Below, piece by piece: positions 1-8,005 of a stretch of 64,000 bases of DNA. Made by a program: the position numbers and the translations under genes. How positions within the stretch are numbered: position 1 is the stretch's first letter; each line of letters starts with the position of its first letter. Source of the DNA: Massilia brevitalea (GTDB lineage: Bacteria > Pseudomonadota > Gammaproteobacteria > Burkholderiales > Burkholderiaceae_D); the NCBI RefSeq assembly GCF_030711405.1, contig NZ_JAULSI010000020.1, forward strand, positions 32,134-96,133, in the 5' to 3' direction. The notes below the pieces were generated by a model that saw only the letters and a list, made by a program, of their open reading frames with translations, had not been told where the DNA came from and did not search any database.

Positions 1-1
1 C

Positions 2-322
2 AAACTGAAAATCGACAAGTCCTTTGTCGACGATATCGAGCACAGCAGCGACTCGCGCACCATTGTCCAGGCGATCACGGCCATGGCGCACAGCCTGAAC
101 CTGGGCGTGATCGCCGAGGGCGTGGAAACCGAGGCCCAGGCCGCGGTGCTGCGCGAAGCGGGCTGCGACCAGGGGCAGGGATTCCTGTATGCACGTCCTC
201 TGGAAGCGGACGCTGCCGCCGCTTTCATCCTTGCGCATCAAGCCAAGCGACGACATGCCACGCGCGATGCAGCGCCGCCATCCGGCTGCCGGCTGCCGTC
301 CTACAGCCGAAACAATTGCTAA
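2..322 (+). CDS. EAL-domain cyclic-di-GMP phosphodiesterase, C-terminal part
   Basis: Only the last 106 codons are present; the gene begins before the window. The reading frame opens with KLKIDKSFVDD, continues with VIAEGVETEAQ and ends near DQGQGFLYARPL, which are the late motifs of an EAL phosphodiesterase that hydrolyses c-di-GMP to pGpG. The EAL signature itself and any sensory or GGDEF region lie outside. After the domain there is a basic tail of about 30 residues without recognisable motifs. The gene precedes fliS/fliT in the same direction, so it probably tunes the switch between swimming and sessile life. EAL identity is seen directly in the motifs; enzymatic activity is inferred because the catalytic residues are not visible. 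Confidence 0.9.
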   Translation, partial: KLKIDKSFVDDIEHSSDSRTIVQAITAMAHSLNLGVIAEGVETEAQAAVLREAGCDQGQGFLYARPLEADAAAAFILAHQAKRRHATRDAAPPSGCRLPSYSRNNC

Positions 323-420
323 CAACTTCCTGCAGTGCGCGCCCATGGCAGCGGCATATGATCGTGTCAACGATGCATAGTGCCTGCCAGCGCCTGTTGG
401 CGGCAGGAAGGGAGAAGTTC

Positions 421-618
421 ATGATCCAGCGAAGAATCGACGAAGAAACCGCCCTGGCTGCCGAGTACGCCCTGTATCTGGTCGATATCCGCGGCGTCGA
501 TTTCGCTTTCCAGTATCTCGACAGCTGCAAAGTGCCGCGCGACATCCTGGCGCGCGCCCTGCAATCGCCCCTGCACCGCCGCCACCACGAACGGCGCAAG
601 CAGGCGCGCCCCAACTGA
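421..618 (+). CDS. Small unknown protein upstream of fliS
   Basis: A 65-residue reading frame starting at an ATG preceded by a GGAAGGGAGAA ribosome-binding stretch, which decides this start over an upstream ATG in the same frame. The product (MIQRRIDEETALAAEYALYL...) is predicted to be mostly helical, with an acidic/hydrophobic N-terminal half and a very basic C-terminus (HRRHHERRKQ). There is no signal peptide or membrane segment. I do not recognise a family. It lies between an EAL gene and fliS and may be a small regulator or chaperone-like protein of the motility locus, but that rests on position only. Confidence 0.55.
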   Translation: MIQRRIDEETALAAEYALYLVDIRGVDFAFQYLDSCKVPRDILARALQSPLHRRHHERRKQARPN

Positions 619-678
619 AGCCGCCCTGCACGGCTGCGCCGGCCCGGTGCGCCCCGAACAAAACGGCATCCACGCTAC

Positions 679-705
679 TCAAGTCCCGTTAAATCCTGCC
701 GTTAA
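679..705 (+). promoter_or_regulatory. Candidate sigma-28 (FliA) promoter for fliS
   Basis: TCAAGTCC (679-686), an 11-base spacer, then GCCGTTAA (698-705). The flagellar sigma-28 consensus is TAAAGTTT-N11-GCCGATAA, so the -10 matches 7 of 8 and the spacing is exact, while the -35 matches weakly (T.AAGT..). It lies about 120 bases upstream of fliS. A late-class promoter for an export chaperone gene fits the known flagellar hierarchy. Confidence 0.5.
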
Positions 706-825
706 GCAAGGAAACCACCGTCGCCGATGGATGGCAAGCGGCCTCTTGCGCCCTGCCCGCCGCGGCATCAACACCTGCGCGGCATTCCTGCGATGCGCAT
801 ACAAACGACGTATTTGGAGAACCCG

Positions 826-1257
826 ATGTTCGGATCAACGCAGCGTGGCGTGCACGCCTATGCGAAAGTAGGCCTGGAAACTTCAGTCATCGCCGCCTCT
901 CCCCACCAGTTGATCGTCATGCTGTACGACGGCGCCCTGTCGGCGATCAGGAGCGCAGGCGTCCATATGGCAGCTGGCCGTGTCGCCGAAAAGGGTGCCG
1001 CCATCTCGAAGGCGCTGTCGATCATCGACAATGGCCTTCGCGCCAGCCTCGACAAGAAAGCCGGCGGTGACATCGCCGCCAACCTCGACGCGCTCTACGC
1101 CTACATGTCCGACCGCCTGCTCAGCGCCAACCTGCACAACAAGTCCGCGCTGCTCGACGAAGTACAGACCTTGCTGTCCGGCCTGCGCGAAAGCTGGACC
1201 CGGATCGGCGGACAGCCGGCGGCGGCCGACGCGCCGGCGCGTGCCGGAGGCGCCTGA
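826..1257 (+). CDS. fliS: Flagellar export chaperone FliS
   Basis: 143 residues, the usual length for FliS, the cytoplasmic chaperone that binds the C-terminus of flagellin and keeps it unfolded for export. The N-terminal YAKVGLETSVIAASPHQLIV stretch followed by MLYDGALSAI is the FliS signature; the rest is a helical bundle. The start at 826 (MFGSTQRG) is chosen because a GGAGAA lies just upstream and FliS proteins typically begin close to this motif; longer in-frame starts at 727 and 793 look unlike the family. The last base of the stop codon overlaps the first base of fliT, indicating translational coupling. Confidence 0.93.
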   Translation: MFGSTQRGVHAYAKVGLETSVIAASPHQLIVMLYDGALSAIRSAGVHMAAGRVAEKGAAISKALSIIDNGLRASLDKKAGGDIAANLDALYAYMSDRLLSANLHNKSALLDEVQTLLSGLRESWTRIGGQPAAADAPARAGGA

Positions 1258-1691
1258 TGATGACGGGCCAGGAAGTGCTGTCCGACTATGCCGCCGTCGC
1301 CGTGCTTGGCGGGCGCATGCTTGCCGCCGCCGAAGCCGGCGACTGGGACCGCCTGGCTGAACTTGAACGCCAATGCGCGGCGCACATCGACACCCTCAGA
1401 GGTTGTGAAAAAAATGGCCAGGGCAAGGCGCCGAGTCGAAGACAGTACGAGCGTACGGCGAGACGAGGCAACGCCGCCATGGCCATTTTTTCACAACCTC
1501 TCAGGCGTGGCGAAGCGCCGGCGCAGCTGGACCCGGCCGGGCGCCAGGCCAAGGCCGACTGCATCCGGCGCATCCTTGCCGACGACCAGCGCATCCGCGA
1601 CCTGACCATGCCATGGCTTGCCCATTTGTCCGCCCTGCTCGGCAATGCCGGCGCCCAGTGCCGCCTGGCCGGCGCCTACGGCAGCGTCTGA
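1257..1691 (+). CDS. fliT: Flagellar protein FliT interrupted in frame by a mobile palindromic element
   Basis: 144 codons, about 35 more than a typical FliT, a small helical chaperone for the cap protein FliD. Position after fliS and the helical ends (EVLSDYAAVAVLGGRML; QRIRDLTMPWLAHLSALL) support FliT. Codons 47-81 come from a 100-base palindromic element plus a 5-base duplication of its target CTCAG; together they add 105 bases, so the frame stays open. Removing the insert would restore ...IDTLRRGEAPAQ... The inserted peptide is basic and low in structure. Whether the enlarged protein still binds FliD is unknown. No stop or frameshift is present, so it is annotated as a CDS, not a pseudogene. 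Confidence 0.8.
   Translation: MMTGQEVLSDYAAVAVLGGRMLAAAEAGDWDRLAELERQCAAHIDTLRGCEKNGQGKAPSRRQYERTARRGNAAMAIFSQPLRRGEAPAQLDPAGRQAKADCIRRILADDQRIRDLTMPWLAHLSALLGNAGAQCRLAGAYGSV
1395..1504. mobile_element. MITE-like 100-bp palindromic element with 5-bp target duplication, copy 1
   Basis: The element spans 1400-1499, flanked by direct repeats CTCAG (1395-1399 and 1500-1504). Its terminal inverted repeats are AGGTTGTGAAAA... (1400-1420) and ...TTTTCACAACCT (1480-1499), about 20 bases, with one extra A on the left. The 59-base core is almost identical to the second copy at 63779-63877. It encodes no protein of its own size. Terminal repeats plus a clean target duplication indicate a non-autonomous transposable element moved by a transposase in trans; no such transposase is in the window. 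Confidence 0.88.
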
Positions 1692-1734
1692 CACGGCTGC
1701 CGGCGCCATGACCGACGCAGCAGCAGGCTGAGCG

Positions 1735-2754
1735 ATGGTGGAACGGATTTCGGGCCCGGGCGTCAGCGCGCCGCTGCCGGCACAGCCGGTGGCGGCGTCC
1801 GAACGCACGGGCGATCCGCGTACCGAAGCCTTCCAGCGTTCGCTGGCGACCATGTTGGGCAGCAAGGTACCGGTCACGGTGCTGTCCCGCCTGGGCGACG
1901 GCAGCTTCATGGTGCGCGTGGCCGACACGGCGGTACGCATGGCGCTGCCGTCCGGCACCCAGCCCGGGGCCACACTGCCGATGAAAGTGCTGGCGGCCTC
2001 GCCCCAGCCGACCTTCCAGCTCGGCAATACCACCCTGCAAGCCAGCCCGCTGCTGCCCGGCGCCGGGGCCGCCTCCGCGGCCTCATTGGCGAGCGCGCTG
2101 GCAGGCGCCGGTGCCGCCGACCTGAGCCCGGGCGCACGCCTGCTGGCGCAGGTACTGCAGGGCGCGACGGGCCAGGGCACGGCCGTTGCCGGCACCACGC
2201 CACTGCTGCCGCCAGGGCCTCCGGACCCTGCCCAGCTTGCCGCGCGGCTGCAAGGCGCCATCTCGAAAAGCGGCCTGTTCTACGAATCGCACGTGGCCGA
2301 ATGGAGCGAGGGCAAGCGCGCACTGGCCGAACTCATGACCGAGCCGCAAGCACACAAGCCGGCCGGTACCCCACCCACCGACCCGGCCCTGGCGCGTCTG
2401 ATCGACATGCAGCTGGCCAGCCATGAACAGGGACAGGTCGCGTGGCAGGGTCAACTCGCTGCGGGCCAGCCATTCGAATGGAAGGTAGCGCGGGAAGCGG
2501 GCCAGGACGACGGCGGGCGCGACGGCGCGCAACAAGAAACAGCCTGGCACAGCGACCTGCGCCTGCGCTTTGCCGGACTCGGCGAAGTGCAGGCCCGCGT
2601 GAGCCTGCGCGGCGGCCAGGTTCGCATCGACCTGCAGGTGGACGACGGCGCGCTGGGTCCGCTGCGCGCGGGCACAGCGCGCCTGGAAGACGCGCTGGCC
2701 GCGGCAGGCGGCGAGCTGGCCGCGCTGCACATCCGTACCAGGAGCGCCCCATGA
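1735..2754 (+). CDS. Flagellar hook-length control protein FliK-like
   Basis: 339 residues. The N-terminal half is Ala/Pro/Gly-rich and low complexity. The C-terminal part (LRLRFAGLGEVQARVSLRGG onward) resembles the FliK C-terminal domain that interacts with FlhB and switches export specificity from hook to filament subunits. It is the first of two FliK-like genes here; the canonical one lies after fliJ at 9892. The stop overlaps the next start as ATGA, and the next gene encodes a FlhB C-terminal domain, so this pair may work together as a FliK/FlhB-like unit. The FliK-like assignment is moderate, the exact role an inference. Confidence 0.7.
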   Translation: MVERISGPGVSAPLPAQPVAASERTGDPRTEAFQRSLATMLGSKVPVTVLSRLGDGSFMVRVADTAVRMALPSGTQPGATLPMKVLAASPQPTFQLGNTTLQASPLLPGAGAASAASLASALAGAGAADLSPGARLLAQVLQGATGQGTAVAGTTPLLPPGPPDPAQLAARLQGAISKSGLFYESHVAEWSEGKRALAELMTEPQAHKPAGTPPTDPALARLIDMQLASHEQGQVAWQGQLAAGQPFEWKVAREAGQDDGGRDGAQQETAWHSDLRLRFAGLGEVQARVSLRGGQVRIDLQVDDGALGPLRAGTARLEDALAAAGGELAALHIRTRSAP

Positions 2755-3149
2755 AGGACAGGGTGCACGATGACGGCAATGACAAGCACGGCGGCAGCGA
2801 CGGCGCGCGCCAGCAGCGCGCGGTCGCCCTGGCCTACACGGCCGGCGCCGGTGCGCCAACCGTGGTGGCCAAGGGACGCGGACTGGTAGCCGGGCGCATC
2901 ATCGAAAAGGCGCAGGAAGCCGGCCTGTTCATCCACGAATCGAAGGAACTGGTCGCGCTGCTGATGGACGTCGATCTCGACGGCCAGATTCCGCCCGCCC
3001 TGTACCGCGCAATTGCGGAACTGTTGGCATGGCTATATCATATTGAGACAGCGCAACAGCACGGTTGGCCGCTTTCCGCCCCGCCCGACAGCGCACTCCT
3101 CATCGACTCACCTGCAAGACCGGCGGAACAAGATGCAAGCAATACATGA
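2751..3149 (+). CDS. Stand-alone FlhB C-terminal domain protein (EscU/YscU/HrcU type)
   Basis: 132 residues starting at the ATG of an ATGA overlap with the FliK-like gene. The core (AVALAYTAGAGAPTVVAKG ... GRIIEKAQEAGLFIHESKEL ... DGQIPPALYRAIAELLAWLY) matches the cytoplasmic C-terminal domain of FlhB downstream of the autocleavage site, without the four membrane helices. The NPTH autocleavage loop of full-length FlhB is absent; the equivalent position reads AGAGAP. Such soluble FlhB paralogues are known in several bacteria and have been linked to partial substitution for the FlhB C-terminus. The full-length flhB is at 44283-45446. Confidence 0.85.
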   Translation: MKDRVHDDGNDKHGGSDGARQQRAVALAYTAGAGAPTVVAKGRGLVAGRIIEKAQEAGLFIHESKELVALLMDVDLDGQIPPALYRAIAELLAWLYHIETAQQHGWPLSAPPDSALLIDSPARPAEQDASNT

Positions 3150-3891
3150 TGCGGACTCGGATGACTGGCGTGATTACGAAGTACGCTCGCGCAAGGAGAT
3201 CATCGCGCTGCTGCGCCAGATCGGCGAAAAAAAGCAGTTGATACGGATGAAGATCAAGGGCGAGGCCGATGTCTGCGTTACCTCGGTGCTCGAGGTCGAT
3301 GCGGAACGCGGCGCGCTCATCCTCGACCGGTCGATCGACCGCGAGCAGAACGAACGCATCCTGCGCGCCGGCCAGGTGATGTGCGAAACCTATCTCGACA
3401 AGATCCGCATCCTGTTTCGCGCTACCGGCTTGCAGGAGCGCGCCTTCGCTGGCGCGGCGGCGCTGGCCGCCCAACTCCCGGAGGCATTGATCCGCCTGCA
3501 GCGGCGCGAGTTCTACCGCGTGGCCACGCCGGTGAGCAACCCGGTGCAGGTATTCATCCCCACGCCCCCGGAACTCGGCGGCGGCGATGCCAGCTTCCCG
3601 CTGAGCGACATCGGCGCCGGCGGCCTCGCCCTGCTCGACAACAAGATGATCCTGAATGCGATCGTAGGCCAGAGCTTCGACGGCTGCCGCATCGAGTTGC
3701 CCGACGCCGGTATCGTGCACACCACTTTGCAGGTGCGCAATGCCATCGAACTCACCATGCTCAACAACAAGACCAGCCGCCGCGTCGGCTGCATGTTCAC
3801 CGACATGCCGCGTAGCGACATGGCGGCGCTGCAGCGTTACATCACCAGGCTCGAACGCGAACGCAATGCGCGCCTGGCGGGCCTGGCCTGA
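3133..3891 (+). CDS. ycgR: PilZ-domain flagellar brake protein YcgR
   Basis: 252 residues. The N-terminal YcgR domain (about 15-115) is followed by a PilZ domain with the c-di-GMP-binding motifs R125-EFY-R129 (RxxxR) and D159-IGAGG. In the family, c-di-GMP-bound YcgR contacts the flagellar motor and slows rotation. The start at 3133 is preceded by GGCGGAAC and overlaps the FlhB-like gene by 17 bases, so the two are probably co-transcribed; an in-frame upstream start at 3013 would lie deep inside that gene. A second PilZ protein of the same architecture lies at 32453. Confidence 0.9.
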   Translation: MQAIHDADSDDWRDYEVRSRKEIIALLRQIGEKKQLIRMKIKGEADVCVTSVLEVDAERGALILDRSIDREQNERILRAGQVMCETYLDKIRILFRATGLQERAFAGAAALAAQLPEALIRLQRREFYRVATPVSNPVQVFIPTPPELGGGDASFPLSDIGAGGLALLDNKMILNAIVGQSFDGCRIELPDAGIVHTTLQVRNAIELTMLNNKTSRRVGCMFTDMPRSDMAALQRYITRLERERNARLAGLA

Positions 3892-3921
3892 AACGCCAGC
3901 CACATTCCACCGCCGGCAGAA

Positions 3922-4323
3922 TCACACCTGCATGTTCATGATTTCGTGATAGGCCGACACCAGCTTGTTGCGTACCTGTACCGTCGCCTGGAAAGCAATG
4001 CTTGATTTTTGCATGGCGATCATGGTGTCGGACAAGCTCACGCTGTCGTCGCCCAGCGCGAATTTCTGGCCCAGCTCTTCCGCATGTTTTTGCGAATTGC
4101 TCACCTGTTCCAGCGAATTCTTCAGCGCGTCGGAAAAGCTGACCTTCGAGGCGCCTTCGTTGGCGGCGACGCCCGCTGCCTTGCCGAGCCCGCCCATGCC
4201 TCCCAGGCCGCCCACCGCGCCAGCGCCCAGCGACGGCGCGGCCGGCTTGCTGGCCGCCTTCAGCTGATTCATCATGGACTCGATGCGGCTGCTGTCGATG
4301 CCGCCGATGCCGCCTATGCTCAT
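3922..4323 (-). CDS. fliE: Flagellar hook-basal body protein FliE
   Basis: 133 residues, slightly longer than the usual 100-115 because of a Gly/Ala-rich N-terminal segment. The C-terminal half (VSLSDTMIAMQKSSIAFQ ... VRNKLVSAYHEIMNMQV) is the conserved FliE domain. FliE connects the MS ring to the proximal rod and opens the export gate. The gene is divergent from fliF, as in enterobacterial clusters, and shares the roughly 200-base spacer 4324-4521 with it. A GGAGAA lies just before the ATG. Confidence 0.93.
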   Translation of the reverse strand: MSIGGIGGIDSSRIESMMNQLKAASKPAAPSLGAGAVGGLGGMGGLGKAAGVAANEGASKVSFSDALKNSLEQVSNSQKHAEELGQKFALGDDSVSLSDTMIAMQKSSIAFQATVQVRNKLVSAYHEIMNMQV

Positions 4324-4521
4324 GGGTTCTCCTCAGTCCGCATTATCGTGCCTGCCCGTGCATAAAATGCAAACAGGCAATTTCAGGCTGTCAGAATACC
4401 AGCGCGCGCGCAACAAATGGCGCCGATCAGGAGGGGAAAGCCCCTCTTGTTCCGGGGTTTGAATGTTGCCCTACGGCTTCATAATCTGCTCCTGATTTCT
4501 TTCCCCCTCACGGACAAGCAC

Positions 4522-6240
4522 ATGGCCGCCACGACTGCTGACGAACTGATCGACACCCCAGCCCAGCCGCAACCCTTCCATAAAACCCCCATGGGCAAGA
4601 AGGTGGTGGCCGGTGGTGGCGTGGCGGCCGTGCTGGCCGTCGTCGTCGCGCTCTGGATGTGGAGCCAGACTCCGGACTATCGCGTCCTGTACGCCAACTA
4701 CAGCGACAAGGACGGCGGCGCCATCACCGCCTCGCTCGACCAGATGGGCGTCAAGTACAAGTTCTCGGAAGGCGGCAGCGCCATCCTGGTGCCGGCCGAG
4801 CAAGTGCCGGACCTGCGCCTGAAGCTGGCAGCGCAAGGCTTGCCGAAGGGCGGCAACGTCGGCTTCGAGCTGCTGGAAAACCAGAAGCTGGGCGTGTCGC
4901 AGTTCGTCGAGCAGGTGAACTACCAGCGCTCGCTGGAAGGCGAGCTGGCCCGTTCGATCCAGTCGCTCGGTTCCGTGGCCGGCGCCCGTGTCCACCTGGC
5001 GCTGCCGAAACCCTCCGTCTTCGTGCGCGACCAGCAAAAGCCGACCGCCTCGGTCCTGCTGAACCTGCAATCGGGCCGTGCCCTCGACCCGGGCCAGGTC
5101 AGCGCCATCGTCCACCTGGTGGCATCGAGCATTCCTGAACTGACCATCGGCAACGTGACCGTGGTCGACCAGAACGGCAACCTGCTGTCGGAACAGCCGA
5201 AAGGCAATGGCCTGGGCAAGCAGCTCGACGCCAGCCAGCTGAAGTACGTCGAGCAGGTGCAGCAGAACATCATCAAGCAGGTCGAATCGCTGATTTCGCC
5301 GATCGTCGGCAAGGGCAATGTGCGCGCCGAAGCGACCGCCGAAGTGGATTTCGCCCAGGTCGATACCGCCGCCGAGATGTACAAGCCGAACTCGCCGCCG
5401 GAACCGCAGGCGATCCGCAGCCAGCAGACCTCGGAACAGACCGGCCCGTCGAGCGGCAACGCCAACGGCATCCCGGGCGCGCTGTCGAACCAGCCGCCGG
5501 GCGTGGCGACCGCGCCGATCGAAGGGGGCGCTCCTGGTGCGCCGGGCGCAGCACCGGCGCAGAGCGGCCCGAGCCGCAAGGATGCGACCACCAACTACGA
5601 AGTGGACAAGACGATCCGCTACGAGCAGCGTCCGATGGGCGGCATCAAGCGCCTGACGGTGGGTGTGGTGGTGAATTACCGCCGTACCGTCGATCCGGCC
5701 ACCGGCAAGGTCACCGTCAAGCCGCTGCCGGCTGCCGAAGTGGCGCAGATCAACGAGCTGGTGAAGCAGGCGATGGGTTACTCGCAAGCGCGCGGCGATA
5801 CCCTGAACGTGGCGAATGCCCCGTTCGAAGGTGTCGACAGGCCGGACGAAGCCGGCCCGGACTGGTACAAGGACCCTTCCAACCTGCCGCTGGCAATGGA
5901 AGTGGGCAAGTACCTGCTGATTGCGGCAATCCTGGCTTTCCTGTATTTCCGCATCCTGCGTCCGCTGCTGCGGCCGGTGATGAACAAGTTCGACGAAGTG
6001 ACCGCCGTGCCGGAAGACGAGAAGGAAAAGAGCGAAGACAGCGACGAAGACGACAGCAGCACCGTCGAGCTGGGCAGCGGCGGCAAGCCGGCCCTGGGTC
6101 CGGACGGGATGCCGCTGGCACCGGAAGAAGAACCGCGGGGACGCAGCTATCGCGCCAACCTGGCGATGGCAAAAGAGATGGCGCGTAACGATCCGCGCAT
6201 CGTGGCAAACGTGATCAAGGCATGGGTGGGGTCGGAATAA
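4522..6240 (+). CDS. fliF: Flagellar MS-ring protein FliF
   Basis: 572 residues forming the inner-membrane MS ring. Membrane helices are visible at about 28-47 (VVAGGGVAAVLAVVVALWMW) and 463-482 (YLLIAAILAFLYFRILRPLL); between them lies the large periplasmic part with the ring-building motifs. The C-terminal cytoplasmic tail is acidic (EDEKEKSEDSDEDDSS) and ends with the FliG-binding stretch NDPRIVANVIKAWVGSE. The start at 4522 (MAATTADEL) is chosen because the longer frame from 4417 has no family-like residues. The TAA stop overlaps the fliG ATG by one base. Confidence 0.96.
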   Translation: MAATTADELIDTPAQPQPFHKTPMGKKVVAGGGVAAVLAVVVALWMWSQTPDYRVLYANYSDKDGGAITASLDQMGVKYKFSEGGSAILVPAEQVPDLRLKLAAQGLPKGGNVGFELLENQKLGVSQFVEQVNYQRSLEGELARSIQSLGSVAGARVHLALPKPSVFVRDQQKPTASVLLNLQSGRALDPGQVSAIVHLVASSIPELTIGNVTVVDQNGNLLSEQPKGNGLGKQLDASQLKYVEQVQQNIIKQVESLISPIVGKGNVRAEATAEVDFAQVDTAAEMYKPNSPPEPQAIRSQQTSEQTGPSSGNANGIPGALSNQPPGVATAPIEGGAPGAPGAAPAQSGPSRKDATTNYEVDKTIRYEQRPMGGIKRLTVGVVVNYRRTVDPATGKVTVKPLPAAEVAQINELVKQAMGYSQARGDTLNVANAPFEGVDRPDEAGPDWYKDPSNLPLAMEVGKYLLIAAILAFLYFRILRPLLRPVMNKFDEVTAVPEDEKEKSEDSDEDDSSTVELGSGGKPALGPDGMPLAPEEEPRGRSYRANLAMAKEMARNDPRIVANVIKAWVGSE

Positions 6241-7241
6241 TGAGCGACAAACAAGACGGTATCCAGAAAGCGGCCATCCTGATGCTGGCCATGGGCGAGG
6301 AAGAAGCGGCCGAGGTCATGAAGTTCCTCGGTCCGCGCGAAGTGCTCAAGCTCGGCGCGGCGATGGCCTCGATGAAGGCGGTCCAGCACGAGCAGGTGGT
6401 GAATGTGCTGGAGTCCTTCCGCGACGAGGCCGACGCCCACTCGACGGTTGGTCTCGATTCGGACGAATACATCCGCGAAGTGCTGACCAAGGCGCTGGGC
6501 GACGACAAGGCGGCGGTGCTGCTGAACCGTATCCTGGGCGGCAAGGACGCCTCGGGCATCGAAAGCCTGAAGTGGATGGACGCGCAATCGGTGTCGGAAC
6601 TGATCCGCAACGAGCACCCGCAGATCATCGCCACCATCCTGGTCCACCTCGAGCGCGACCAGGCCTGCGAGATCCTGAGCCACTTCACCGACCGCCTGCG
6701 CAACGACGTGGTGCTGCGTATCGCCACCCTGGACGGCGTGCAGCCGGCGGCCTTGCGCGAGCTGAACGACGTGTTGACCAAGCTGCTGTCGGGTAACGAG
6801 CACATCAAGAAGTCTTCGCTGGGCGGCGTGCGCACGGCGGCCGAGATCCTGAACTTCATGGCCGGCGAGCAGGAAAGCGCGGTGATGGAAAACATCAAGA
6901 ACTACGACAACGACATGGCGCAGAAGATCATGGACGAGATGTTCGTGTTCGACAACATCATCGACATCGACGACCGCGGCATCCAGCTGCTGCTGCGCGA
7001 AGTGCAGTCGGACATGCTGATCATCGCCCTGAAAGGCGCCTCGCAGGACCTGCGCGAGAAGATCTTCAGGAACATGAGCCAGCGCGCCAGCGAAATGATG
7101 CGCGAAGACCTGGAGTCGAAAGGTCCGGTGCGGCTGTCGGAAGTGGAAGCCCAGCAGAAGCAGATCCTGCAGATCGTGCGCCGCCTGGCGGACGAAGGCC
7201 AGATCGTGCTGGGCGGCAAGGGCGAGGACTCTTTCGTCTAA
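6240..7241 (+). CDS. fliG: Flagellar motor switch protein FliG
   Basis: 333 residues, normal length. FliG couples the MS ring to the C ring and carries the charged torque helix that meets the stator. [20 protein letters not shown] is the typical N-terminus; [14 protein letters not shown] is the EHPQ motif of the middle domain; the C-terminal region ([14 protein letters not shown] ... [20 protein letters not shown]) contains the conserved torque-generating charges. The start is the ATG in TAATG, overlapping fliF by one base, with a GGGTGGGG upstream; the earlier in-frame ATG at 6222 lies inside fliF. Confidence 0.97.
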   Translation: MSDKQDGIQKAAILMLAMGEEEAAEVMKFLGPREVLKLGAAMASMKAVQHEQVVNVLESFRDEADAHSTVGLDSDEYIREVLTKALGDDKAAVLLNRILGGKDASGIESLKWMDAQSVSELIRNEHPQIIATILVHLERDQACEILSHFTDRLRNDVVLRIATLDGVQPAALRELNDVLTKLLSGNEHIKKSSLGGVRTAAEILNFMAGEQESAVMENIKNYDNDMAQKIMDEMFVFDNIIDIDDRGIQLLLREVQSDMLIIALKGASQDLREKIFRNMSQRASEMMREDLESKGPVRLSEVEAQQKQILQIVRRLADEGQIVLGGKGEDSFV

Positions 7242-7258
7242 TCGTTTAATATTCGACG

Positions 7259-8005
7259 ATGAACAAAGACACGCAAGGCGCCTTCAAGCGCTGGGAAATG
7301 AACTCCTTCGGCGACCAGCGCCCGAGCACGCTGGCAGCCCGCATCGCGGCCGAGGAGCGGGAAAAGGCAACTGCCGCCGCGGCGGCAGCGGCGCGAGCGC
7401 CAGCCCAAGGCGTTGCCGCCGCTGCGGCAGTCCCTCAACTTCAGTTGCCGACCGCCGCCGAACTCGAAGCATTGCGCGAAGCGGCGCGCGCCGAGGGCTA
7501 TGCCGAGGGCCTGGAAGAAGGCCAGGCTGCGGGTTACGCCGCCGGCCATGCCGAGGCGCTGGAACAGGGCCGGATCGACGCCGCCGGCGAAATCGACAGC
7601 CTGCGCGCGGTCGCGTCCAGCTTCTCCACGGCGCTGGCGCAGGCCGACGACAGCATCGCATCCGACGTGCTCGACCTGGCCCTGCACCTGGCGCGCTCGA
7701 TGGTGCGCACCGCTTTCGAGGTGCGCCCGGAAATCATCATCCCGATCGTGCGCGAAGCCATCGAATACCTGCCGGTGCTGCAGCAGCCTGCCGTGCTGGC
7801 CGTGCATCCGGACGACATCGAGATCGTGCGCGCCGGCCTGGGCGACGAGATCGACAAGGGCGGCTGGCGCCTGGTCGCCGATCCGCAGGTGGCGCGCGGC
7901 GGCTGCAAGGTCGATACCGCCAGCAACCAGATCGATGCCACGGCCCAGGCGCGCTGGACCCGCCTGTCGCATGCGCTGGGCAAGAACGTGGAGTGGCTGG
8001 GCTGA
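7259..8005 (+). CDS. fliH: Flagellar export apparatus stator protein FliH
   Basis: 248 residues. FliH dimers bind and regulate the export ATPase FliI and tether it to the C ring. The N-terminal stretch is Ala-rich and charged; [20 protein letters not shown] shows the repeated GxxxG-like helical segment characteristic of FliH; the C-terminal domain ([20 protein letters not shown] ... [19 protein letters not shown]) is the conserved FliI-binding part. It sits between fliG and fliI, and its stop shares a base with the fliI start (TGATG). Confidence 0.94.
   Translation: MNKDTQGAFKRWEMNSFGDQRPSTLAARIAAEEREKATAAAAAAARAPAQGVAAAAAVPQLQLPTAAELEALREAARAEGYAEGLEEGQAAGYAAGHAEALEQGRIDAAGEIDSLRAVASSFSTALAQADDSIASDVLDLALHLARSMVRTAFEVRPEIIIPIVREAIEYLPVLQQPAVLAVHPDDIEIVRAGLGDEIDKGGWRLVADPQVARGGCKVDTASNQIDATAQARWTRLSHALGKNVEWLG

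Noticed and set aside
1257..1691. Calling fliT a pseudogene because of the inserted element
   Set aside because: The insert keeps the frame and adds no stop; loss of function cannot be shown from sequence.
4324..4360. Sigma-54-like site upstream of fliE (AGGCACGATAATGC on the reverse strand)
   Set aside because: The distance between the GG and GC elements is one base too short, and sigma-54 promoters tolerate almost no spacing change.
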